NCBI RefSeq assembly: GCF_965278975.1
Contig: NZ_OZ257126.1
Span: 2,170,001-2,234,000, forward strand
DNA length: 64,000 nucleotides
Reading direction: 5' to 3'
Source of the DNA: Ferrovibrio sp965278975
Lineage (GTDB): Bacteria; Pseudomonadota; Alphaproteobacteria; Ferrovibrionales; Ferrovibrionaceae
Position numbers and translations under genes: made by a program. This document shows, one piece after another, positions 9,012 to 17,506 of the stretch (positions are counted from its first letter, which is position 1; each line of letters begins with the position of its first letter). The notes below the pieces were generated by a model, which ran no database searches, was not told where the DNA came from, and saw nothing but the letters and a program-made list of their open reading frames with translations.

Positions 9012-10073
9012 ATGGCAAGCAAGACCAATATGGGCAATTTCCTTGAGGATTTCCGCCTCGACCAGGAAATCCGCCACGCCACGCCGCGCACCGTCGGCTG
9101 GGGCGATGTGGCACTCTATACCGCGCTCTATGGCAGCCGTTTCCCGGTGCCGTCCGCCGATAGTTTCTCGCGCAAGCTCGGCCTCAAGCGCGCCCCGGTG
9201 GATGATCTGCTCACCTTCCATGTCGTGTTCGGCAAGACCGTGCCCGATATCTCGCTCAACGCGGTGGCCAATCTCGGCTATGCCGAATGCCGCTGGCTCA
9301 GCCCGGTCTATCCCGGCGACTCGCTCTCGGCGGTCAGCCGCATCATCGGCATCAAGGAGAATTCCAACCGCAAGAGCGGTGTCGTCTATGTCCGCAGCCA
9401 GGGCTACAAGGACGGTGACGAACTGGTGCTCGATTATGTGCGCTGGGTGATGGTGCGCAAGCGTGATGAAAATGCCCCGCTGGCCGCCGAGCGCGTGCCG
9501 CAGCCGGCCAGTGCGGTGCGGGCCGACCAGCTGCGCATCCCCGCCGGCATGGATTTCACCCAGTATGACTGGACGCTGGCCGGCAGCCCGCATGGCTGGG
9601 AGGATTATGCCGTGGGCGAGAAGATCGACCATGTCGATGGCATGACCATCGAGGAGGCCGAGCATCAGCTTGCCACGCGGCTGTACCAGAACACCGCTAA
9701 GGTGCATTTCGACCAGTACCGCGCCAATCAGGCGAATAATGGGCAGGGCCGGCGCCTGATCTATGGCGGCCATATCATCTCGCTGGCCCGCTCGCTCAGT
9801 TTCAATGGCCTGGGCAACGGCGCTTTCGTCGCTGCCATCAATGGCGGGCGCCATGTCAATCCCACCCAGGCCGGCCACACTGTCTATGCCTGGTCGGAAA
9901 TCCTCGACAAGGCCCGTGTCGATGGCCGTGGCGATGTCGGCGCGCTCCGGGTCCGCACCGTGGCACTCAAGGACCGGCCGGCCGAGGGCTTCCCGGACAA
10001 GGACGCCGAGGGCAAATACCTCGAAAACGTGGTTCTGGACCTCGATTACTGGGTGCTGATGCCGCGCAAATAG
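9012..10073 (+). CDS. MaoC-like double-hotdog dehydratase, probable mesaconyl-CoA hydratase
   Basis: The 353-residue protein matches the length and overall pattern of mesaconyl-CoA (beta-methylmalyl-CoA) hydratases. It has an N-terminal hotdog half with a RTVGWGDVALYTALYGSRFP segment, and a C-terminal half containing KVHFDQYRAN and GRRLIYGGHIISLARSLSF, where the MaoC catalytic Asp/His would lie. The family hydrates mesaconyl-CoA to beta-methylmalyl-CoA, which a lyase then cleaves to glyoxylate and propionyl-CoA. The gene follows the CoA ester lyase with a purine-rich ribosome site (GGGGTGGGAAAC), so the two are probably co-transcribed. Other MaoC substrates remain possible. Confidence 0.72.
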   Translation: MASKTNMGNFLEDFRLDQEIRHATPRTVGWGDVALYTALYGSRFPVPSADSFSRKLGLKRAPVDDLLTFHVVFGKTVPDISLNAVANLGYAECRWLSPVYPGDSLSAVSRIIGIKENSNRKSGVVYVRSQGYKDGDELVLDYVRWVMVRKRDENAPLAAERVPQPASAVRADQLRIPAGMDFTQYDWTLAGSPHGWEDYAVGEKIDHVDGMTIEEAEHQLATRLYQNTAKVHFDQYRANQANNGQGRRLIYGGHIISLARSLSFNGLGNGAFVAAINGGRHVNPTQAGHTVYAWSEILDKARVDGRGDVGALRVRTVALKDRPAEGFPDKDAEGKYLENVVLDLDYWVLMPRK

Positions 10074-10144
10074 GCCGGCCGGCCCGATCCGCCTATTACC
10101 CTTGCGGCAGGCGGGGGGTGGGGAGTAAGAAGTCCCCGGAATCA

Positions 10145-10172
10145 TTGACTAGACAGGGGTGGAATCTACAAT
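10145..10172 (+). promoter_or_regulatory. Sigma70-type promoter for sdhCDAB
   Basis: TTGACT at 10145-10150 and TACAAT at 10167-10172 are separated by 16 bp. Both boxes are within one base of consensus. The promoter lies 78 bp upstream of the sdhC start in the only sizeable gap before the operon. Confidence 0.6.
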
Positions 10173-10180
10173 CCTCCCCT
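10155..10180. promoter_or_regulatory. Imperfect dyad overlapping the sdh promoter
   Basis: AGGGGTGGAAT at 10155-10165 and AATCCTCCCCT at 10170-10180 are inverted repeats matching at 9 of 11 positions around a 4-bp centre. The element covers the spacer and -10 box, where a dimeric repressor would block transcription. I do not recognise the regulator. Confidence 0.4.
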
Positions 10181-10250
10181 AGCTTTCCGGGTGTTGGGCT
10201 GGCCGCCTCCTGTGGTCTCCCCGGCACGCGCCCCAGCACGAAGGCATGAA

Positions 10251-10637
10251 ATGGCGAATATCGAACGACCGCTCTCTCCGCATCTGCAGGTCTACCGGTT
10301 GCCGATCACGGCGATCACCTCGATCCTGCACCGCATCACCGGTGTCGGCCTCGGCCTCGGCACCCTGCTGCTGGCCTGGTGGCTGATCGCCGCCGCCGCC
10401 GGCCCCAGCTATTTCGCCCTGGTGCAGGCGGTGCTCGGCTCCTGGCTCGGCCGCCTGATCATGCTCGGCTTCACCTGGGCGCTGTTCTACCACCTGTGCA
10501 ATGGCATCCGGCATCTCGCCTGGGACCTCGGCCATGGCTACGAGAAGGCGGTTGCCGCCCGCTCGGCCTGGATCGTGATCATCGCCTCCGTGGCGCTGAC
10601 CCTGCTGGCCTGGATCCTGGCCTACGCCTGGAAGTGA
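10251..10637 (+). CDS. sdhC: Succinate dehydrogenase cytochrome b556 subunit
   Basis: This 128-residue membrane anchor begins MANIERPLSPHLQVYR and continues with SILHRITGV, the Ser-x-x-His-Arg signature of SdhC at the ubiquinone site. It has three predicted membrane helices, and a second-helix YHLCNGIRHLAWD segment carries the expected heme b ligand histidine. It anchors the catalytic SdhAB dimer to the inner membrane and takes part in quinone reduction. The start at 10251 is preceded by GAAGG. The open frame extends 60 bases further upstream, but that part is not conserved-looking. It is first in the operon, 10 bp before sdhD. Confidence 0.95.
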   Translation: MANIERPLSPHLQVYRLPITAITSILHRITGVGLGLGTLLLAWWLIAAAAGPSYFALVQAVLGSWLGRLIMLGFTWALFYHLCNGIRHLAWDLGHGYEKAVAARSAWIVIIASVALTLLAWILAYAWK

Positions 10638-10647
10638 GGAGCGCGCC

Positions 10648-11043
10648 ATGAGCAACAACAACAAGTCCATGCGCAGTCCGCTCAAGAGCGTGCGCGGCCT
10701 CGGTTCGGCCAAGGAAGGCGTGCAGCATTGGTGGCTGCAGCGGGTTACCGCCGTGGCCCTGGTGCCGCTGGTGCTGATCCTCGCCGTCGTGGTCCTCAAG
10801 CTCGGTACGGCGGATCATGCCGCCGTTGCCGCCGCCTTCAAGCACCCGCTGCTGGCGGTGGTTGCCCTGCTCGGCGTCCTGGCGGTGTTCTGGCATCTCA
10901 AGCTCGGCCTGCAGGTGGTGATCGAAGATTACATCCACACCGAAGGCACCAAGCTGCTGGTTCAGCTTGGCACCACCTTCGCCGTGTTCCTGGTCGGCGC
11001 GCTTTCCGCGCTGTCGATCCTGAAGCTGTTTTTCGGAGCCTGA
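10648..11043 (+). CDS. sdhD: Succinate dehydrogenase hydrophobic membrane anchor subunit
   Basis: The 131-residue protein has three membrane helices. It contains the alphaproteobacterial SdhD features WWLQRVTAVALVPL at the start of helix I, and WHLKLGLQVVIEDYIH, where the heme-ligating His and the quinone-site Asp-Tyr pair are expected. With SdhC it forms the heme b and quinone-binding membrane domain of complex II. A GAGG ribosome site lies just upstream, and sdhA starts 3 bp after its stop, so translation is probably coupled. Confidence 0.94.
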   Translation: MSNNNKSMRSPLKSVRGLGSAKEGVQHWWLQRVTAVALVPLVLILAVVVLKLGTADHAAVAAAFKHPLLAVVALLGVLAVFWHLKLGLQVVIEDYIHTEGTKLLVQLGTTFAVFLVGALSALSILKLFFGA

Positions 11044-11046
11044 GCC

Positions 11047-12834
11047 ATGCCCGCCTCGTATAACGTCACCGAACATTTCTACGATGTGGTGGTGGTCGGC
11101 GCCGGCGGCGCCGGTCTGCGCGCCACCATGGGCCTGGCTGCTGCCGGCCTCAAGACCGCTTGCATCTCCAAGGTCTTTCCCACCCGCAGCCACACCGTGG
11201 CGGCACAGGGCGGCATCTCCGCCGCGCTTGGCAATATGGGCGAGGATAACTGGCGCTGGCATATGTACGACACCGTGAAGGGGTCGGACTGGCTCGGCGA
11301 CCAGGATGCCATCGAATACATGTGCCGCGAGGCCGTCCCCGCCGTGATCGAGCTGGAGCATTTCGGCGTGCCGTTCTCGCGCACCGAGGAAGGCAAGATC
11401 TACCAGCGCGCCTTCGGCGGCATGACCCGGGAATACGGCAAGGGCCCGGCGCAGCGTACCTGCGCGGCGGCCGACCGCACCGGCCATGCCATCCTGCACA
11501 CGCTGTATCAGCAGTCGCTGAAGTATGACACCGAGTTCTTCATCGAGTATTTCGCCCTTGACCTGATCATGGACGATGAAGGTGCCTGCCGTGGCGTGAT
11601 GGCGTGGAATCTGGCCGATGGCTCGATGCACCGCTTCCGCGCCCATACGGTGGTGCTGGCCACCGGCGGCTATGGCCGCGCCTATTTCTCCTGCACCTCG
11701 GCCCATACCTGCACTGGCGACGGCGGCGGCATGGTGCTGCGCGCCGGCCTGCCGCTCCAGGACATGGAATTCGTGCAGTTCCACCCCACCGGCATCTACG
11801 GCTCCGGCTGCCTGATCACCGAGGGTGCGCGTGGCGAAGGCGGCTATCTGGTGAATTCCGCCGGCGAGCGTTTCATGGAACGCTATGCACCGTCCGCCAA
11901 GGACCTCGCCTCGCGCGACGTTGTCAGCCGCGCCATGACCATGGAAATCCGCGAGGGCCGTGGCGTCGGCAAGAACAAGGACCACATCTTCCTGCATCTC
12001 GATCATCTTGATCCGAAGGTGCTGGAAGACCGCCTGCCCGGCATCTCGGAAAGCGCCAAGATCTTCGCTGGCGTGGATGTGACCAAGCAGCCGATCCCGG
12101 TGCTGCCCACCGTGCATTACAACATGGGTGGCATCCCGACCAATTATCATGGCGAAGTGCTGACCCTGAAGGATGGCAACCCGGATACCGTGGTACCCGG
12201 CCTGATGGCGATTGGCGAAGCCGCTTGCGTGTCGGTGCATGGCGCCAACCGCCTCGGCTCCAATTCGCTGATCGATCTCGTGGTGTTCGGCCGCGCTGCC
12301 GGCATCCGCGCCGCCAAGGTGGTGGACAAGGGCGCCAAGCATCGCGACATCAAGAATGCCGGCGATGATGCGCTGGCCCGCTTCGATCACTTCCGCCATG
12401 CCAAGGGCGCTACGCCGACCGCGGTGATCCGCGACAAGATGCAGCGCACGATGCAGAATAACTGCGCCGTGTACCGTACCGGCGACGTGCTGGAAGAAGG
12501 CGTGAAGCTGATCGATGACGTGAACCGCCAGATGCCGGACATCGCCGTCAGCGACCGTGGCCTGATCTGGAATTCCGATCTGGTGGAAACCCTGGAGCTG
12601 GACAACCTGATCGGCCAGGCGGTGGTGACCATGCATGGTGCCGCCAACCGCAAGGAAAGCCGTGGCGCCCATGCCCGCGAGGATTACGCGGATCGCGACG
12701 ATGAAAACTGGATGAAGCACACGCTGAGCTGGATGGACAGCAAGGGTAAGGTGAACATCGACTTCCGGCCGGTGCATACCTACACGCTGACCAACGAGAT
12801 CCAGTATATCGAACCCAAGAAGCGCGTTTACTGA
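11047..12834 (+). CDS. sdhA: Succinate dehydrogenase flavoprotein subunit
   Basis: The 595-residue protein has the usual SdhA length. A GAGGAG dinucleotide-binding turn lies at residues 18-23. SHTVAAQGG places the histidine that covalently binds FAD at residue 49. FHPTGIYGSG, LITEGARGEGG and HGANRLGSNSLIDLVVFGRAAG carry the substrate-binding and catalytic residues. It oxidises succinate to fumarate in the TCA cycle and passes electrons to SdhB. It sits between sdhD (3 bp) and sdhB (13 bp). Confidence 0.97.
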   Translation: MPASYNVTEHFYDVVVVGAGGAGLRATMGLAAAGLKTACISKVFPTRSHTVAAQGGISAALGNMGEDNWRWHMYDTVKGSDWLGDQDAIEYMCREAVPAVIELEHFGVPFSRTEEGKIYQRAFGGMTREYGKGPAQRTCAAADRTGHAILHTLYQQSLKYDTEFFIEYFALDLIMDDEGACRGVMAWNLADGSMHRFRAHTVVLATGGYGRAYFSCTSAHTCTGDGGGMVLRAGLPLQDMEFVQFHPTGIYGSGCLITEGARGEGGYLVNSAGERFMERYAPSAKDLASRDVVSRAMTMEIREGRGVGKNKDHIFLHLDHLDPKVLEDRLPGISESAKIFAGVDVTKQPIPVLPTVHYNMGGIPTNYHGEVLTLKDGNPDTVVPGLMAIGEAACVSVHGANRLGSNSLIDLVVFGRAAGIRAAKVVDKGAKHRDIKNAGDDALARFDHFRHAKGATPTAVIRDKMQRTMQNNCAVYRTGDVLEEGVKLIDDVNRQMPDIAVSDRGLIWNSDLVETLELDNLIGQAVVTMHGAANRKESRGAHAREDYADRDDENWMKHTLSWMDSKGKVNIDFRPVHTYTLTNEIQYIEPKKRVY

Positions 12835-12847
12835 AGGGCCGCCCCAA

Positions 12848-13639
12848 ATGGTTGCTTTCACTCTGCCGACCAAATCCCGCGTCACCCAAGGCAAGACGCA
12901 TCCCGCCCCCAAGAGCGAGGGCAATCACGAGCAGCGCCTGCGGACCTTCAAGGTCTATCGCTGGAATCCCGATGACGGCCAGAATCCGCGTGTCGACACC
13001 TACACTGTCGATATGAACGATTGCGGCCCGATGGTTCTGGACGCGCTGATCAAGATCAAGAACGAGGTCGATCCGTCGCTCACCTTCCGCCGCTCCTGCC
13101 GCGAAGGTGTGTGCGGTTCCTGCGCCATGAATATCGATGGCCGCAACACGCTGGCCTGCACCAAAGCCTGCGAGGAAGTGGAGGGCGAGGTGAAGATTTA
13201 CCCGCTGCCGCATATGCCGGTGGTGAAGGATCTGGTGCCCGACCTCACCAACTTCTACGCACAGTATGCCTCGATCAAGCCGTGGCTGCAGTCCGCGAGC
13301 CCCGCACCGGCGCGCGAGCGCCTGCAATCGGCCGAGGACCGCAAGAAGCTGGATGGTCTCTATGAGTGCATCCTCTGCGCCTGCTGCTCCACCTCCTGCC
13401 CGAGCTATTGGTGGAATTCCGACCGCTATCTCGGCCCGGCCGTTCTGCTGCAGGCGCATCGCTGGATCGTCGACAGCCGTGATGAGATGACCGGCGAACG
13501 CCTCGATAATCTGGAAGATCCGTTCCGGCTCTACCGGTGCCATACCATCATGAATTGCACCGATACCTGCCCCAAGGGCCTGAATCCGGCCAAGGCAATC
13601 GGTGAAATCAAACAGAAGATGGTGGAGCGCCGGGGCTGA
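12848..13639 (+). CDS. sdhB: Succinate dehydrogenase iron-sulfur subunit
   Basis: The 263-residue protein has all cluster ligands. For [2Fe-2S] these are Cys84, 89, 92 and 104. For [4Fe-4S] they are Cys174, 177, 180 and 241. For [3Fe-4S] they are Cys184, 231 and 237. It relays electrons from the SdhA flavin to quinone. The N-terminus is about 25 residues longer than in enterobacterial SdhB, as usual in alphaproteobacteria. It is last in the sdh operon; no clear hairpin terminator follows. Confidence 0.97.
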   Translation: MVAFTLPTKSRVTQGKTHPAPKSEGNHEQRLRTFKVYRWNPDDGQNPRVDTYTVDMNDCGPMVLDALIKIKNEVDPSLTFRRSCREGVCGSCAMNIDGRNTLACTKACEEVEGEVKIYPLPHMPVVKDLVPDLTNFYAQYASIKPWLQSASPAPARERLQSAEDRKKLDGLYECILCACCSTSCPSYWWNSDRYLGPAVLLQAHRWIVDSRDEMTGERLDNLEDPFRLYRCHTIMNCTDTCPKGLNPAKAIGEIKQKMVERRG

Positions 13640-13790
13640 AGCACGGGTTTTGCACGTAATCAGGTAGGGTGACCGGGCGGGAGCAACCATAAGGGTGGGC
13701 GCTGCTGCTTTGGTCACATTTGGGTTTATTTTTGCTGCGGCGCCCCATACCACAGCGTAATATGGTGTCACAGCAAGCGTTGACGTTGGT

Positions 13791-15140
13791 ATGCCGAATC
13801 TTCTGAAAGATGCTCCCCGACAGCTGGCTAAGATGAGCCAGGAACGCCTCCGTGAGGTGATGCGGGAGCATGAGGCACATCTGGCGGGACGCAGCGATGC
13901 CAAGCCGGCGAAGCTCTCCTATACCGATCTGTCCGACGCCGACCTTTCCGGTGCCAATCTCGCCCAGGCCGATCTGACCGGCGCGCGGTTGCATCGCGCC
14001 CGGCTCGATGGCACGCGGTTGTCGCTTTCCAAATGTGCCGGTTCCGATTTCCGCAATGCAACACTTGATGGCGCCGATCTGCGCTGGGCCGATCTGCGCG
14101 GTGCCTGCCTGCGTGCCGCTGGCCTGAATGATGCCAATTTCGCCGAGATCGATGGTGGCGACGCGGTGGCGCCGGTCTATGATTCCGAAGGCCGCCTTAC
14201 CGATGCCTCGGCGCAACGCCGCCCGCTCGATCTTTCCGGCGCCTCGGCGCAGCGTGCTGATCTGGCCGGTGCCAGCCTGGGCAAGGCTTTCGCGCTGCAT
14301 GCTGATTTCGCCGATGCCAATCTCGGCAAGGCCGATCTTGCCGGTGCCGATCTGCGCAAGGCGCAGCTTGTTTCGGCGCGGCTGAATGAAGCCAATCTCG
14401 CCGGTTCCGATTTCAGTGGCGCCAATCTATCTGGTGCCAACCTGGCTGGTGCCTCGGTGGATGGCGCCAATTTCACCGGTGCCGACATGCGTGGCGCCAT
14501 CCTGGATCAGGCGATGCGCAGCCTGCCGGAATTCGCCGAAGCGGTGTTCGCCGCCGTGTCGCGCCACGGCCGCGAGCAATTGTCGGCGCTGCTGGAACGC
14601 CATGCCGCCTGGGTGATGAGCGAAGGCCGCGAGGGCGAGCGGGCCGATCTCTCCGATTTCGATTTCCGTGGCATGAACCTTTCCGGCGTCAACCTGATGG
14701 GTGCGCTGCTGGAGCGTGCCTGCTTTGCTGAAACTTTGCTGGCCAGCGCCAATCTGGCCCTGGCCCGGTTGAATTTCGCCGATCTGCGCAAGGCCGATCT
14801 GCGCAAGGCCAATCTGCGCGGTGCGAACTTGAGCCGCGCGGTGCTGGATGGCGCCGATATGTCCCCGTCGAATCTCTCGGCGATCCGCGATGAGGCCCGT
14901 GCCGGCCGCGTTGCCCGCACCAACTTGAGCGCCGCCAAGCTGAAGCAGGTGAAACTGATTGGTGCCAATCTGTCCGGCGTCAGCCTGGTGGGTGCCGATC
15001 TGCGCGATGCCGATCTGACCCAGGCCAATCTCACCGGTGCCGACCTGACCGATGGCCGTTTCACCGGCGCCAAGCTTTCCGACACGATGCTGAACGATGC
15101 CCGCACCGAAGGCGCGCGTGATCTTTTGCTGCCGAACTAA
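13791..15140 (+). CDS. Pentapeptide-repeat protein
   Basis: The 449-residue protein has an N-terminal amphipathic segment (~1-35) followed by A(D/N)LXX pentapeptides in three blocks, about residues 41-110, 146-236 and 286-445. They are separated by a short acidic insert and by a helical segment around residues 240-285. Pentapeptide repeats form a right-handed quadrilateral beta-helix. Members such as Qnr and MfpA mimic DNA, but most have no known role. No signal peptide or membrane segment is visible, so it is probably cytosolic. No good ribosome site precedes the ATG. It converges on zapE with an 8-bp gap. Confidence 0.85.
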   Translation: MPNLLKDAPRQLAKMSQERLREVMREHEAHLAGRSDAKPAKLSYTDLSDADLSGANLAQADLTGARLHRARLDGTRLSLSKCAGSDFRNATLDGADLRWADLRGACLRAAGLNDANFAEIDGGDAVAPVYDSEGRLTDASAQRRPLDLSGASAQRADLAGASLGKAFALHADFADANLGKADLAGADLRKAQLVSARLNEANLAGSDFSGANLSGANLAGASVDGANFTGADMRGAILDQAMRSLPEFAEAVFAAVSRHGREQLSALLERHAAWVMSEGREGERADLSDFDFRGMNLSGVNLMGALLERACFAETLLASANLALARLNFADLRKADLRKANLRGANLSRAVLDGADMSPSNLSAIRDEARAGRVARTNLSAAKLKQVKLIGANLSGVSLVGADLRDADLTQANLTGADLTDGRFTGAKLSDTMLNDARTEGARDLLLPN

Positions 15141-15148
15141 TCCGTTTT

Positions 15149-16282
15149 TTAAGCTGTGATGTGGCGTTGGGCGCGGTAATCGTCGCTCTGCATCTCGTTC
15201 AGGCGGCTGACGCAGCGCTGGAATTCAAAAGCGCCATCCCCGCTCGGATACAGTGTTTCCGGCGGCGCCGCAGCCGAGGCGATCAACTTCACTTTGGCTT
15301 CATAGAGCGCATCGACCAGCGTCACGAAACGCTTGGCCTCGTTGCGCTTGTCCGGCCCCAATTCCGGGATACCGCCCAGGATCACCGAATGAAAACCGCG
15401 CGCGATGGCGAGGAAGTCCGCCGGCCCGAGCGGGCTTTCGCATAATTCGGCAAAGCTGAACCAGGCGACACCGCGCGCCTGGCGCGGCACATGCAGCTTG
15501 CGGCCGAGCAATTCGATATCCGCCGGCTCGCCGGCATCGTCATCGGTCAGCAGTGCGAAGGCGCGCGCCAGGGCGGCATCGGATGCAGCACCCAGCGGGC
15601 TATGCCACACTTTGGCGCCGGAAAGCCGTTGCAGCCGGTAATCGCGCGCGGCGGCAAGCTGCAGCACGTCCAGCTTTTCCTTGAACAAGGCGATGAAGGG
15701 CGTGAAAAGCGGCCGGTTGAGGCCGTTGAGATAGAGGTCATCCGGCGCGCGGTTGGATGTCGCCACCACCACCACGCCACGGTCGAACAGCTTCTGAAAC
15801 AGCCGACCCAGGATCATGGCGTCGGCCACATCGCTGACCTGCAATTCATCGAAACAGAGCAGCCAAGCCTGCTCGGCGATGGCCTTGGCTACCGGCTTGA
15901 TCGGATCGTCGCCGCCCTTTTTCTTCTCGGGCGTGTCTTCCGGCAGATTGCGGTAACGAAAGATCGCGGCATGCACTTCCTGCATGAAGGCGTGGAAATG
16001 CACCCGGCGTTTCTTCGCCACCGGCGCCGTGGCAAAGAACAGATCCATCAGCATGGATTTGCCGCGCCCGACTTCGCCGAAGATGTAGAGGCCCTGGGGT
16101 GCCGGCTCGCGCTTGCGGCCGAAGCTCAGGCGTTGCAGCCAGCCTTCATCACCCTGGCCGGGTGTGTAATGCGCCAACCGGCGGCTCAGCAGTTCAAGCT
16201 TCTCGGCGGCAAGCTCCTGCGCCTCGTCACCCTGCAATTCGCCCGCCGCCAGCTTGGCGCGGTAAGTCTCCAACGGTCCCAT
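15149..16282 (-). CDS. zapE: Cell division protein ZapE / AFG1-like ATPase
   Basis: The 377-residue P-loop ATPase has Walker A GEVGRGKS at residues 69-76, Walker B LLCFDELQ, the RVHFHAFM segment after Walker A, and sensor-like VVATSNRAPDDLY. This order is diagnostic of the AFG1/ZapE family. In E. coli ZapE associates with the Z-ring; mitochondrial AFG1 acts in respiratory-chain protein quality control. In alphaproteobacteria the gene usually lies near TCA-cycle genes, and here it is 1.5 kb from sdhB, although on the other strand. Confidence 0.93.
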   Translation of the reverse strand: MGPLETYRAKLAAGELQGDEAQELAAEKLELLSRRLAHYTPGQGDEGWLQRLSFGRKREPAPQGLYIFGEVGRGKSMLMDLFFATAPVAKKRRVHFHAFMQEVHAAIFRYRNLPEDTPEKKKGGDDPIKPVAKAIAEQAWLLCFDELQVSDVADAMILGRLFQKLFDRGVVVVATSNRAPDDLYLNGLNRPLFTPFIALFKEKLDVLQLAAARDYRLQRLSGAKVWHSPLGAASDAALARAFALLTDDDAGEPADIELLGRKLHVPRQARGVAWFSFAELCESPLGPADFLAIARGFHSVILGGIPELGPDKRNEAKRFVTLVDALYEAKVKLIASAAAPPETLYPSGDGAFEFQRCVSRLNEMQSDDYRAQRHITA

Positions 16283-16313
16283 GCTCAGGACCTAGCAACG
16301 AAGAGGCCCGGCA

Positions 16314-17381
16314 TCAAGGCTCGCCCAGCACGGCGCGCGCCTGCACCATCACGCGGCTGATAATCGCGGCTACAGGCTCGGCCCGTGTCATGGCGGCGGC
16401 CTGTCCGGCCCATAGCGAGAGATAACCGGCCTCGCCCTGGCGCGCTGCCGCCTGGCGCATTGGCCGGCTCCAGGCATTGGGGATCGGGTAATCCGGGATG
16501 ATGTCCTCGCGGCCTTCCAGGCGTTCCAGGAAATCATTGCGCAGGCCGCGTGCCGGGCGGCCGGAAAAGGCCCGGGTGATGGTGGTTTCGGTCTGTGCCG
16601 GGCTGCCCAGTACTGCGCGGTAGGCGGCGCTGGCGCCGCTTTCCGGCGACAATAGAAACGCCGTGCCCAGGGCTGCGGCGCTGGCGCCCAGGCAGAGGGC
16701 GGCGGCCACGCCACGGCCATCACCGATGCCGCCCGCCGCCAGCACCGGCAGGCCGGTGGCATCAACAATCTGCGGCACCAGGGCCATGGTGCCGATCATC
16801 GACTGGCCAAATGGCTTGAGGAAACTGCCGCGATGGCCGCCGGCTTCCGAGCCCTGTGCAATGATGGCGTCTGCGCCGCGCTGCTTCAGTACCAGGGCTT
16901 CCGCCACGGTCGTCGCGGTGCCGATCACATAGACATTGCGCTGATGCAGCGCGTTCACCAGTTCCGCATCCGGCGCACCGAAGGTGGAACTGAAAACCGG
17001 CGGCGCTTCCTCCAGCACCACCTGCATCTGCGCCTCGAAGCTTTCCTCGATCTGTGCCGGCGGCTGCGGTGGCTCCAGGCCGAGTGCCTGATGTGCCCGC
17101 GCGATCTCGGCGGCATAGGCGGCTTCGCGTGCCGGATCGCGGCCCCAGGGCACGGGGATGAACAGGTTCACCGCGAAGCTGCGGCTGGTGCCGGCACGCA
17201 TGGCGCGAATCGACTCGCGCAGCTTGGCCGGCGGGAAATACGCCGCGCCGAGCGAACCAAGAGCGCCTGCCTTGCTGGCTTCCAGGCTGAGCGGCACGGT
17301 GGAGGTTTCGCCGGCCATCGGTGCCTGCACCAGAGGGTGATCGAGGCCGAGGCGACGCGTGAAAGCATTGGCAAACAGCAT
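16314..17381 (-). CDS. Nitronate monooxygenase family protein
   Basis: The 355-residue FMN TIM barrel has PLVQAPMAGETST near the start, SEAGGHRG with the probable catalytic His183, and the phosphate-binding LPVLAAGGIGDGRG and LGASAAALGTAFL segments. The family (formerly 2-nitropropane dioxygenase) oxidises nitronates, but related flavoproteins include enoyl-ACP reductase FabK. It is divergent from a TetR regulator with 125 bp between them, so it may belong to that regulon. The substrate is not predictable. Confidence 0.85.
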   Translation of the reverse strand: MLFANAFTRRLGLDHPLVQAPMAGETSTVPLSLEASKAGALGSLGAAYFPPAKLRESIRAMRAGTSRSFAVNLFIPVPWGRDPAREAAYAAEIARAHQALGLEPPQPPAQIEESFEAQMQVVLEEAPPVFSSTFGAPDAELVNALHQRNVYVIGTATTVAEALVLKQRGADAIIAQGSEAGGHRGSFLKPFGQSMIGTMALVPQIVDATGLPVLAAGGIGDGRGVAAALCLGASAAALGTAFLLSPESGASAAYRAVLGSPAQTETTITRAFSGRPARGLRNDFLERLEGREDIIPDYPIPNAWSRPMRQAAARQGEAGYLSLWAGQAAAMTRAEPVAAIISRVMVQARAVLGEP

Positions 17382-17480
17382 GACATTCCTCCTGCTGCCG
17401 GCGGGGCGAGACGTTTCCCGGCAGTCTGGACCCGATGATGGGGCGGCGCCAGCGGAAATCAGCCGTCTTATGGTAATTAA

Positions 17481-17502
17481 AATATTATTCTAGAAAAATA
17501 TT
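17481..17502. promoter_or_regulatory. Near-perfect 22-bp palindrome, probable TetR operator
   Basis: Half-site AATATTATTCT and its mirror AGAAAAATATT form a palindrome centred on TTCTAGAA, with only one mismatched pair in 11. It lies in the divergent region between the nitronate monooxygenase and the TetR gene, 22 bp before the second possible TetR start and 4 bp before the first. TetR proteins usually bind such dyads beside their own gene. Confidence 0.6.
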
Positions 17503-17506
17503 CTAA

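Noticed and set aside
10579..12924. 781-residue minus-strand open frame across sdhC-sdhB
   Set aside because: It overlaps three unambiguous sdh genes in antisense and has no family features.
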